Shown: positions 1 to 5,823, numbered from the stretch's first letter. The stretch is DNA of 6,003 nucleotides from Halobacteria archaeon (GCA_013041945.1 JABDRC010000082.1:1-6003), one strand, 5' to 3'. Program-made: numbers and translations. The notes: generated by a model not told the origin, from the letters alone.

Positions 1-158
1 CCGCCACCCTTGATGGAGTGCGCGGCGCGGAAGATGGCGTTGATTTCCTCGATATCCGTGCCCTGATCCAGAGTCAGCAGCCCGGATTCCATTACCTCGA
101 GACCCTCGAAGCACTCTTCGAAGAACACGTCATGAAATTCCGAAAGATCGATCGACAT
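1..158 (-). CDS. cheA: Chemotaxis histidine kinase CheA, N-terminal part (partial, runs off left edge)
   Basis: This is the start of the cytoplasmic chemotaxis kinase, which passes phosphate from its own histidine to CheY and CheB in response to receptor signals through CheW. Only 52 codons are inside the window. They begin MSIDLSEFHDVFFEEC and end in FRAAHSIKGG, the hallmark of the CheA P1 (HPt) domain; His47 is the expected phosphorylated histidine. The ATG at 156-158 is chosen because an AGGGA ribosome binding site lies 6 bases upstream (165-169) and because the protein begins at the usual distance before the HPt histidine. The later dimerisation, ATPase and CheW-like domains are outside the window. 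The gene has its own sigma-28-type promoter upstream, so it appears to be the first gene of its transcript. Family identity is near certain from the HPt motif; completeness of the gene cannot be judged. Confidence 0.93.
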   Translation of the reverse strand, partial: MSIDLSEFHDVFFEECFEGLEVMESGLLTLDQGTDIEEINAIFRAAHSIKGG

Positions 159-234
159 CCCTGTTCCCTGTGCGTTTGTCAGTCCGTGACAATCACAGTC
201 ACACCGGCCTGTTGTCCGGCAACTGTTGCACTCC

Positions 235-261
235 TTAACGGCATGGGTAGATGATGCTTTA
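235..261 (-). promoter_or_regulatory. Sigma-28 (FliA) promoter for cheA
   Basis: Read on the minus strand, TAAA (258-261) is followed by exactly 15 bases and then GCCGTTAA (235-242). The FliA consensus is TAAA-N15-GCCGATAA, so there is one mismatch and the spacing is exact. Transcription would start near position 228, giving a leader of about 70 bases to the cheA ATG. The fit with a chemotaxis gene downstream makes chance unlikely. Confidence 0.72.
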
Positions 262-453
262 GTGCTTGATTCACTGACTAAAAGAAGGCCGGATCGAAGC
301 AGTTAATCGACATTATTTTGACGCAGGGAAGGATTCTGCCGGCAACTCACGATCCGGTTACGGCTCAGGCAGTTATACAGGCACCGGAGAGGAGCCCGGT
401 TGCCAGGCGTGCAGGCAGGCATGTCACCTCGCCCGCATCACCGGCAACAGGCT

Positions 454-488
454 AAAAAATGAAACTGACAGGGCGAGGCATCGCCCTG
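454..488 (-). terminator. Rho-independent terminator of the H1-like gene
   Basis: The minus strand forms a perfect 8-bp hairpin, CAGGGCGA (481-488) pairing with TCGCCCTG (469-476) around a 4-base loop. It is followed by a T-rich run that ends in six T (454-459). It lies 28 bases after the stop codon of the H1-like gene. The T-run starts a few bases later than in ideal terminators. It would separate the H1-like gene from cheA and leave cheA dependent on its own promoter. Confidence 0.68.
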
Positions 489-515
489 AATAGTATCAGG
501 CCGCCATGGCTGTCA

Positions 516-1160
516 TCAGGAGCGTCTTCTCGCCGTCGCCTTTTTGCGGGTTGTTTTTTTCCTGGCGACGGTCTTTTTTCTGGTTCCTGTCTTGCGGGCG
601 GCGGTTTTCCTGGTTGTCCCCGTTTTCTTTCGCGCAGCAGGTCTCTTCCTGGTCTTTGTAACCGCCTTCTTCCGCGCAACCGGTTTCTTCCTGGTCTTTG
701 TCACCGCCTTCTTCCGCGCAGCCGGTTTCTTCCTGGCCGGTGTTTTTCGTGCAGCAGCCTTTTTCCCGCGACCCGCTTTCTTTTTGGCCTTCTTCGGTGC
801 TTTCGAAATGGCCTTTCTCAGGGATTTGAAGTGACTGGCAATGACGCCCCCCAGGCTCTCGCCCACTTCCCCGATGTCCTTGACCAGTTCATGCAAATCA
901 TCGGTCACTTCCTTGCTGGTCACCCTGTCCTTGACCGCTACTGTGGTACCTGCAGCCGCCTTCGCGGTTTTGGCCATCTTCCCGCCAATGAATTCGAAAC
1001 TGGTCTTGATATCCTCGAGAACAACCCCGCCGGTCTTCTCGACTTCGTCCACCACACCCCGTGCGGCACCCTTGAACTTGCCACCGGCACCCTTGTTGAG
1101 CTTTTTGTTCCCCTTCTTGCCCTTCTTGCCTTTTTTACCTTTCTTGCCCTTGTTAGCCAT
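516..1160 (-). CDS. Histone H1-like / AlgP-like basic protein, 214 aa
   Basis: This is probably a nucleoid-associated, DNA-binding protein of the bacterial histone H1-like group. The N-terminus (residues 5-16) is four GKK units. Residues about 33-118 form a mixed-charge, probably helical middle region with acidic stretches (DEVEK, KEVTDDLHELVKD). Residues about 119-214 form a tail of Lys, Arg, Ala, Thr and Pro, with little else. The tail has a near-perfect 14-residue tandem repeat, KKAVTKTRKKPVAR at 150-163 and KKAVTKTRKRPAAR at 164-177. The ATG at 1158-1160 is preferred over an upstream in-frame start at 1247 because GGAGGGAG lies just before it and a promoter fits at 1200-1227. Basic tails of this kind resemble AlgP and eukaryotic H1 tails. 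I do not recognise the middle domain, so the exact function is open. The strand choice is supported by the ribosome binding site, promoter and terminator; the opposite strand is open only because of composition. Confidence 0.82.
   Translation of the reverse strand: MANKGKKGKKGKKGKKGNKKLNKGAGGKFKGAARGVVDEVEKTGGVVLEDIKTSFEFIGGKMAKTAKAAAGTTVAVKDRVTSKEVTDDLHELVKDIGEVGESLGGVIASHFKSLRKAISKAPKKAKKKAGRGKKAAARKTPARKKPAARKKAVTKTRKKPVARKKAVTKTRKRPAARKKTGTTRKTAARKTGTRKKTVARKKTTRKKATARRRS
630..713 (-). repeat. 42-bp tandem repeat, two copies, within the H1-like gene tail
   Basis: Two adjacent 42-bp units (672-713 and 630-671) are nearly identical in DNA and encode the 14-residue repeat in the basic tail. 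The preceding and following sequence (roughly 545-800) contains more degenerate copies of the same TTCTTCC-rich pattern. Such in-frame repeats usually change the tail length between strains by slippage or unequal recombination. Confidence 0.8.
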
Positions 1161-1199
1161 GCCTGCTCCCTCCAAGTTGTTCTGGCGAACCCTACAGGC

Positions 1200-1227
1200 A
1201 GTATAATTTATTGTAAGATTGATACAA
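1200..1227 (-). promoter_or_regulatory. Sigma-70-type promoter for the H1-like gene
   Basis: On the minus strand, TTGTAT (1222-1227) and TATACT (1200-1205) are separated by 16 bases. The -10 matches the consensus at five of six positions; the -35 is weak. Transcription would start near 1193, giving a leader of about 33 bases that contains the strong GGAGG ribosome binding site. Confidence 0.5.
1202..1207 (+). promoter_or_regulatory. Possible -10 element for the exchanger operon
   Basis: A perfect TATAAT lies on the plus strand, overlapping the minus-strand -10 of the H1-like gene. The best -35 candidate is TTGTTC at 1177-1182, which gives a long 19-base spacer, so this is tentative. No better plus-strand promoter is visible before the ATG at 1306. 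If used, the leader would be about 90 bases and would include the LexA-like palindrome. Confidence 0.35.
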
Positions 1228-1237
1228 CTTGAATTCC

Positions 1238-1253
1238 CTGCATGCATATACAG
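1238..1253. promoter_or_regulatory. LexA-like (SOS) box
   Basis: The sequence CTGCATGCATATACAG fits the gammaproteobacterial LexA layout CTG-N10-CAG. It has the full ACAG right half and an alternating purine-pyrimidine centre; compared with the ideal site CTGTATATATATACAG it has three mismatches. The dyad extends to CCCTG-N10-CAGGG (1236-1255). It lies 52 bases before the exchanger ATG and about 10 bases upstream of the -35 of the H1-like gene. Binding by LexA is inferred, not shown. Confidence 0.38.
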
Positions 1254-1305
1254 GGTCCGGGTGTCGGTGTATCAAACGATATACCGGGTAACGCAAGGGG
1301 GAGCA

Positions 1306-2367
1306 ATGGAATACACGGTGCTGCAATGGATTGGTGACGAGGCGATCCTGCAACAATTCGTGTCCGGGCTTTCCACTACCAGCCTGCTGCTGATTATCGT
1401 TGTCTGTATCGCCCTGCTGTCGAAGGGTGCGGACTGGATGATCGACGGTGTGGTCGATCTGGCCGAGCGTACCGGGCTGCCGAAGATCGTGATCGGTGCG
1501 ACGGTTGTCTCCCTCGGGACCACCCTGCCGGAGGCCTTTGTCTCCGTCATGGCCGCCTACATGGGGAATCCTGGCCTGGCACTCGGTAACGGGGTCGGGT
1601 CTATCATCGCGGACACCGGCCTCATATTCGGGCTGACCTGTGTCCTCGCAGCCGTTCCCGTCAACCGCTTCATCCTGAACCGTACCGGCTGGGTGCAGGT
1701 CGGCAGCGCGATACTGCTGGTTGTCATCGCCGTTGCGGCCCTTTACACCACCGACAACGAACCGGTGCTGGACCGCTGGGTCGGTTTCCTGTTTCTGTCG
1801 TTGCTGGTCGTCTACCTGTACGTGACCTACGTGTGGGCCAGGCAGGGCGCTTCGTCTATGGAAGAAGAGGTGCCGGCCCACGAGTTGATGGGGCTGGGGA
1901 AGTGCTGGCTACTGGTGACCAGCGGACTGATACTGGTCGTCAGCGGTGCGCGCGTGCTGGTGCCTGCGGCATCGGAGATCGCGAACCGCTTCGGTGTGCC
2001 GGATGATGTCATTGCCGCCACCATGATCGCTCTCGGCACATCCCTGCCCGAACTCATGACTGCCATTGCTGCTGTGCGCAAGGGTCATCCCGAAATAACG
2101 GTAGGCAACATTGTGGGTGCAGACGTACTCAACGTCCTGTTTGTGATCGGCGCAGCCGCCGTCGCTGCACCACTTGCGATCCCGGAAAACTTTTACTACT
2201 TCCACTTCCCGGCCATGCTCGCCATACTCGTCTCGTTCCGGGTTTTTATCTCCATGAACGGGGCCGGAGTATTTCATCGCTGGCAGGGCGTGTGGTTGCT
2301 GGGAGTCTATGGAGTATACATAACCCTGGGTTATGCACTGAACGTCGGCTCGGCCCACCCCGTATAA
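1306..2367 (+). CDS. Sodium/calcium exchanger, CaCA superfamily (YrbG type), 353 aa
   Basis: This is an inner-membrane cation antiporter that most likely expels calcium in exchange for sodium or protons. About ten hydrophobic segments are visible (approximately 24-42, 60-83, 93-117, 130-147, 158-176, 199-220, 234-256, 266-290, 299-315, 327-346), as usual for the family. An acidic cytoplasmic loop (MEEEVPAHE, 185-193) splits them five and five. The two alpha repeats are clear: GTTLPE (71-76) with GNGVGSIIAD (94-103), and GTSLPE (244-249) with GNIVGADVLN (267-276). Glu76 and Glu249 are the expected ion-binding glutamates. The second half of each repeat departs from the usual GSN pattern, with Asp103 in repeat one and Ala272 and Asn276 in repeat two. 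The ATG at 1306 follows AAGGGGGAG; an in-frame TTG at 1219 would add 29 unlikely residues. It is followed after 10 bases by a universal stress protein gene. Family assignment is firm; the true ion is inferred. Confidence 0.93.
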   Translation: MEYTVLQWIGDEAILQQFVSGLSTTSLLLIIVVCIALLSKGADWMIDGVVDLAERTGLPKIVIGATVVSLGTTLPEAFVSVMAAYMGNPGLALGNGVGSIIADTGLIFGLTCVLAAVPVNRFILNRTGWVQVGSAILLVVIAVAALYTTDNEPVLDRWVGFLFLSLLVVYLYVTYVWARQGASSMEEEVPAHELMGLGKCWLLVTSGLILVVSGARVLVPAASEIANRFGVPDDVIAATMIALGTSLPELMTAIAAVRKGHPEITVGNIVGADVLNVLFVIGAAAVAAPLAIPENFYYFHFPAMLAILVSFRVFISMNGAGVFHRWQGVWLLGVYGVYITLGYALNVGSAHPV

Positions 2368-2377
2368 AGGAAGACCT

Positions 2378-3292
2378 ATGAAAATTCTGCTTGCAACTGA
2401 CGGTTCAGACAGCGCCAGGGACGCGGTGGACCTGCTGATACGCTTTCCCTTCCCGAAAAACAGCAGTGTCACGGTCATGGCAGTGATCGACATCAAAAAC
2501 CTTGACATGGTCGAACCCTACGGGCTCGACGCGGACCACTACAGGATACTGCAGGAAACAGAGCAGACCATCCACGAGGAGAGGGAGCAGTTACTTGCTG
2601 CCGAATCGGCACGGCTGCGGGACGCGGGCTGGTCAGATTCGACCGAGATACGCAAGGGCGATCCGGCGGAGGAGATCATACAGGCCGCGGAAGAACTGCA
2701 AGCGGATCTGGTCGTGCTGGGCTCGCACGGGACAGGGGAAATAAAACATTATATGCTTGGCAATGTCTCTGACCGGGTACTCAGACACGCCTGCTGTTCG
2801 GTACTTGTCGTAAAACCATCGCCCAAACAGTCCATGCCGGCAGAATCCGCTGACCAGGCCCTGCCCTGGCGCATCCTCATGTCCTACGACGGTTCGGAGC
2901 CGGCAAAAAAAGCAATCAGACTGTGCGCATCCCTGCCCCTCGATGATAATGCGGAAGTCAGTGTGGTCAGTGTCATGCCCATGGTACACATGTATCGTCA
3001 GGATATACGCCAGCAGATGAATACCATCTGGCAGCAGCAAAAACATGCCAGGAAGGAAGCCCTGAAGAGTGCAGTAACCGCCCTGCAGTGGTCGACTCCG
3101 CACGTATCATCCACGCTTCTGGAGAGTGCCGATGTTTCGCAGGCGATTCTTGAGATTGCAGAGAAAGACGCAATTGATCTTGTTGTGCTCGGCTACAAGG
3201 GCCGGTCTGCAGTCAAACGGTTTCTGCTGGGCTCCATCACCAGCCGCATAGTCCACCATGCACCGTGCTCCGTCATGGTGGTGAGAAACTAG
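2378..3292 (+). CDS. Universal stress protein, tandem UspA domains, 304 aa
   Basis: This is a cytoplasmic stress protein made of two fused Usp domains, the layout seen in UspE-like proteins. Domain one covers about residues 1-147 and begins MKILLATDGSDSARDAV. Domain two covers about 164-304 and begins WRILMSYDGSEPAKKAI. The nucleotide-binding signature G-2x-G-9x-G-(S/T) is complete in domain two (Gly272, Gly275, Gly285, Ser286). In domain one the last position is Asn129 (Gly115, Gly118, Gly128, Asn129), which may weaken ATP binding there. Both domains end in the usual CSVLVVK/CSVMVVR strand. The ATG at 2378 has AAAGGAAG 4 bases before it. The gene starts 10 bases after the exchanger stop codon, so the two are almost certainly one operon, and the stress protein may act on or with the exchanger. 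That link is inference. Family assignment is firm. Confidence 0.94.
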   Translation: MKILLATDGSDSARDAVDLLIRFPFPKNSSVTVMAVIDIKNLDMVEPYGLDADHYRILQETEQTIHEEREQLLAAESARLRDAGWSDSTEIRKGDPAEEIIQAAEELQADLVVLGSHGTGEIKHYMLGNVSDRVLRHACCSVLVVKPSPKQSMPAESADQALPWRILMSYDGSEPAKKAIRLCASLPLDDNAEVSVVSVMPMVHMYRQDIRQQMNTIWQQQKHARKEALKSAVTALQWSTPHVSSTLLESADVSQAILEIAEKDAIDLVVLGYKGRSAVKRFLLGSITSRIVHHAPCSVMVVRN

Positions 3293-3370
3293 CTAACCGC
3301 GCCGTTACCGTCCGCGGGAACAACGCACCCGCCTCTAACGCTATTTCCGAATATTATTACTTATAACTCC

Positions 3371-3412
3371 TGCATTCAGGCCTGTCGCAGTCTGTTGCGA
3401 TCCCGGCCTGCA
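3371..3412 (+). other. Compound hairpin upstream of the transglycosylase gene
   Basis: An outer stem CAGGCC (3377-3382) with GGCCTG (3405-3410) encloses an inner stem TCGCA (3385-3389) with TGCGA (3396-3400) and a 6-base loop. No T-run follows, so it is not a standard terminator of the operon before it. Its right arm overlaps the left arm of a second hairpin (3407-3462), and the two cannot form fully at once. It may be a leader structure; a weak TATAAC (3362-3367) just upstream could be a -10 element, but no matching -35 is seen. Confidence 0.45.
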
Positions 3413-3462
3413 CCCCTACAATGTAAGCAAAACAGCACGACACTTCCCAACAGGGGTGCAGG
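3407..3462 (+). promoter_or_regulatory. Hairpin that would mask the transglycosylase ribosome binding site
   Basis: CCTGCACCCCT (3407-3417) and AGGGGTGCAGG (3452-3462) form a perfect 11-bp stem with a 34-base loop. The right arm contains AGGGG (3452-3456), the best ribosome binding site for the TTG start at 3466. In RNA this stem would hide the site. Bases 3407-3410 are also used by the hairpin at 3371-3412, so the leader could exist in two states. Even with the first hairpin formed, 7 pairs of this stem remain possible. Confidence 0.45.
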
Positions 3463-3465
3463 GGC

Positions 3466-5727
3466 TTGTATCAACACCGACAGCATACAGGGCTGAATGG
3501 CGCTCCGGTCCGCGCAGGATTCCCGCTGGAACCGCGGACATTGTCTTTTGCACGACTGGCAGGCTGGTGCCTGCTTGCCGTCTGCCTGATTGTCTGCACG
3601 GGGTGTCACAATGGTGCGCCCACAGCACAGGCACCGGCAGTACAGACGCAAGAGAACATCTCGACGGAGGTCACGGGCGATCTCGACAACATGCAGCAGA
3701 CCGATGTCCTGCGCATCCTCATACCGGTCAACCTGGGCGGTGACCGTTACCTGCCGCGCAAGGGTTCGCCGGTCACGCAGCACCAGGAAATACTCGAGCA
3801 CTTTGCAGAAACCCGCGGACTCACCGCGGAGCTGGTGCCGATCGAGCATTTCCGCGACATGATACCCGCGCTCGAGTCCGGCAGGGGTGACGTCCTGCTG
3901 GCCAACCTGACGGTTACCGAGGCGCGCAAGCAACGCATCGCCTTTACCGTTCCGATCACGCATGTGCGCGAACAGCTGATCGTGCGCGCAGACGAGGAGG
4001 AAATCGATGCGGCCGCCGATCTGGTCGGTCGCACTGTCATGGCGGATCCGGCCTCGAGCTTCTGGAATACATTGACCAAACTCGGGAAAAAATATCCGGG
4101 TATCAAACTCGTGAGGCGCCCGGCAGAACTGCATGACGAAGACGAGCTCGACCAGCTCAGCCAGGGCGTTGTCGACGCCGTGGTGCGTGACAGTAATATT
4201 GCCGACATGTACCTCTCCTACCGGGACGACATCAGGGTGGCCTTCAATATCGGCAGGGTGCAGGACATTGCCTGGGGCGTCCGCCGCGACGCACCGGAGT
4301 TGCTGCGGTCACTGAACGACTACCTGCACCTGGAGAACCTGGCAGACCAGCAGGCCGCGCTCTATACCGATGACCTGGATGGCCTGAAGAAGCGCAAGGT
4401 ACTGCGCGTCATGCTGCGCAACAACGCAGCATCCTATTTTCTCTACCGGGGCGAACTGATGGGCTTTCAATACGAACTGGCCAGGCATTTTGCCAGGCAG
4501 CTCGGACTCAGGCTCGAGGTGGTCGTACCGGACACGCATCAGCAGATGCTCGAGTGGCTGACAGAGGGGCGCGCCGATGTGGCGTCAGGATTCCTGGTGC
4601 CGCGCGATTCCGACCGGCAGCTGGGCATCGAATTCAGCAAGCCCTATCACCGCGCATTTGCACACTTCATCGTACGCGATGATGATCCGCTTGCAGACCT
4701 CGACGGGCTGGACGGACGGACGGTGGTGGTCCGGCAATCCAGCGGCCACTGGGACAGGCTGCAGCAACTGCGCTCGGCAGGACATGACTTCACGCTGGTC
4801 GCCGCTCCCGAAGATCTCGAAACCGAGGACATCATTCACCAGGTGGCCGGCGGCGAGATAGACATTACCGTGGCCGACGAGCATCTCATGGACATCGAGA
4901 TTGCGCAGGATGTAAATATTCGACCGGCATTTTCGTTTGGCGAGGAGCAACCGCATTCGGTGGCGGTACGCAAGGGCAACGAGAAGTTGCTGGCGGCAAT
5001 CAACTCATTCATCAGGCAGGAGAACAAGGGGCTTCTTTACAATATTCTCTACAAGAAGTATTTCCGCAATAAACGGGGCATCCGCAAACTCGCCAGGGGT
5101 TACGAAGAGGGGCTCGAAACCGGCCGGCTGTCTCCCTATGACGATATTACCCGGCGATACGCGGACCGCTACGGCTTCGACTGGCGGCTGGTCACCGCGC
5201 AAATGTACCAGGAGAGCCGTTTCGATCCCCAGGCGACTTCGTTCGCGGGGGCCCGCGGCCTGTTGCAGGTCATGCCGAAAACGGCGAAGCAGATGGGTTT
5301 CAGGGAACTGGATGATCCGGACAAGGGCATACACGCCGGCATCAAGTATCTCGACTGGGTGCGCGACCGGTTTGACGATGACCTCGGCTTTGCCGACCGC
5401 ATGTGGTTCACCCTCGCCGCCTACAACGCCGGCTACGGCCATGTTGCCGATGCACGTCGACTGGCTGTAAAGAAAGGCTGGGATCCGGACCGCTGGTTCG
5501 GTCACACCGAGAAGGCCATGCTGTTGCTCGGTCGCAAGGAATATGCGCGCAAGGCCAAGCACGGCTATGTGCGCGGCCGGGAACCGGTCAACTACGTCAC
5601 TAATATCAGGTCGCGTTTCAGGGCCTATACAGAGATGAGCGGCACGGCCGCCCTGGACACAGGCGGAGATCCGGTCGGACAGCTGCCCGACACCTCACTG
5701 CTGTATGTGGCCACCCGCCTGGAATAG
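3466..5727 (+). CDS. MltF-like lytic murein transglycosylase lipoprotein with two substrate-binding domains, 753 aa
   Basis: This periplasmic enzyme should cleave peptidoglycan glycan strands to 1,6-anhydromuramyl products. In order: a hydrophobic signal (about 31-46) ending in a lipobox-like CTGC with Cys47 as the lipid site and no Asp after it, so outer-membrane sorting is likely; SBP_bac_3 domain one (about 80-300); SBP_bac_3 domain two (about 311-525); SLT domain (about 555-720). SLT motifs are complete: catalytic Glu583 in ESRFDP, GARGLLQVMP (595-604) and AAYNAG (651-656). The two sensor domains look duplicated: Arg154/Arg384, Phe160/Phe390, the GRTV blocks (188 and 417) and Trp200/Trp429 recur 229-230 residues apart. 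Classic E. coli MltF has one sensor domain and about 518 residues. The start is uncertain: TTG at 3466 has AGGGG 9 bases upstream; a second in-frame TTG at 3541 would give a shorter, more usual signal peptide but lacks a good ribosome binding site. The gene appears to be transcribed alone. Confidence 0.9.
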   Translation: MYQHRQHTGLNGAPVRAGFPLEPRTLSFARLAGWCLLAVCLIVCTGCHNGAPTAQAPAVQTQENISTEVTGDLDNMQQTDVLRILIPVNLGGDRYLPRKGSPVTQHQEILEHFAETRGLTAELVPIEHFRDMIPALESGRGDVLLANLTVTEARKQRIAFTVPITHVREQLIVRADEEEIDAAADLVGRTVMADPASSFWNTLTKLGKKYPGIKLVRRPAELHDEDELDQLSQGVVDAVVRDSNIADMYLSYRDDIRVAFNIGRVQDIAWGVRRDAPELLRSLNDYLHLENLADQQAALYTDDLDGLKKRKVLRVMLRNNAASYFLYRGELMGFQYELARHFARQLGLRLEVVVPDTHQQMLEWLTEGRADVASGFLVPRDSDRQLGIEFSKPYHRAFAHFIVRDDDPLADLDGLDGRTVVVRQSSGHWDRLQQLRSAGHDFTLVAAPEDLETEDIIHQVAGGEIDITVADEHLMDIEIAQDVNIRPAFSFGEEQPHSVAVRKGNEKLLAAINSFIRQENKGLLYNILYKKYFRNKRGIRKLARGYEEGLETGRLSPYDDITRRYADRYGFDWRLVTAQMYQESRFDPQATSFAGARGLLQVMPKTAKQMGFRELDDPDKGIHAGIKYLDWVRDRFDDDLGFADRMWFTLAAYNAGYGHVADARRLAVKKGWDPDRWFGHTEKAMLLLGRKEYARKAKHGYVRGREPVNYVTNIRSRFRAYTEMSGTAALDTGGDPVGQLPDTSLLYVATRLE

Positions 5728-5745
5728 CACAATGCAGGGTGGCCA
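5708..5745 (+). terminator. Possible 3' hairpin of the transglycosylase transcript
   Basis: TGGCCACCC (5708-5716) and GGGTGGCCA (5737-5745) form a perfect 9-bp stem with a 20-base loop that contains the stop codon (5725-5727). There is no T-run after it, so it may protect the 3' end or assist termination rather than be a classic intrinsic terminator. A smaller hairpin, TGCAC/GTGCA, lies at 5766-5780. Confidence 0.35.
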
Positions 5746-5823
5746 GGGGCAGAATAAATTGCCGCTGCACCACTTGTGCACGGGAAGATCCGACTTTCAA
5801 ACCATGTTAATACCCAAGCTTCC

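Larger units (their letters stand above)
159..515. other. Non-coding region between the H1-like gene and cheA
   Basis: This 357-base stretch holds the cheA leader and sigma-28 promoter on its left and the terminator of the H1-like gene on its right. I see no credible gene in it: short open frames lack a ribosome binding site and recognisable protein composition. The motif CCGGCAAC occurs three times (around 216, 341 and 441). An 8-bp inverted pair, CCGGATCG near 289 and CGATCCGG near 349, is also present, without an obvious function. Confidence 0.6.
1173..1231. repeat. 8-bp inverted repeat flanking the divergent promoters
   Basis: CAAGTTGT at 1173-1180 and ACAACTTG at 1224-1231 are exact reverse complements and bracket both -10 elements. 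They could be half-sites for a shared regulator or simply chance; a pair of this size is not rare enough to be decisive. Confidence 0.3.

Noticed and set aside
18..254. Plus-strand small open frame at the left edge
   Set aside because: It is antisense to the cheA start and its promoter region and has no ribosome binding site.
545..800. Repeated TTCTTCC-rich pattern considered as a CRISPR-like or non-coding repeat array
   Set aside because: The period is 42 bp without spacers, in frame with the H1-like gene, and is explained by protein repeats.
459..1232. Long plus-strand open frame of 257 codons opposite the H1-like gene
   Set aside because: Its composition (Phe, Leu, Arg-rich repeats) is the mirror of the lysine-arginine codons on the minus strand. 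It has no good ribosome binding site, while the minus-strand gene has promoter, ribosome binding site and terminator.
1219..1305. Upstream in-frame extension of the exchanger from a TTG at 1219
   Set aside because: The extra 29 residues are not typical of the family, no ribosome binding site precedes the TTG, and the ATG at 1306 has a strong one.
1192..1881. Minus-strand open frame of 229 codons opposite the exchanger
   Set aside because: Its sequence is hydrophilic, rich in Gln, Asp and Gly, as expected opposite a membrane protein gene; there is no convincing start signal.
1909..2508. Minus-strand open frame spanning the exchanger and the stress protein gene
   Set aside because: It runs antisense across two well-supported genes and their junction and has no family features.
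3293..3340. GC-rich sequence after the stress protein gene as a terminator
   Set aside because: Only a 4-bp stem (CCGC/GCGG) forms and no T-run follows.
3376..4134. Minus-strand open frame of 252 codons overlapping the transglycosylase gene
   Set aside because: It lies opposite a gene with clear domains and shows no recognisable family; it is explained by the high G+C content.
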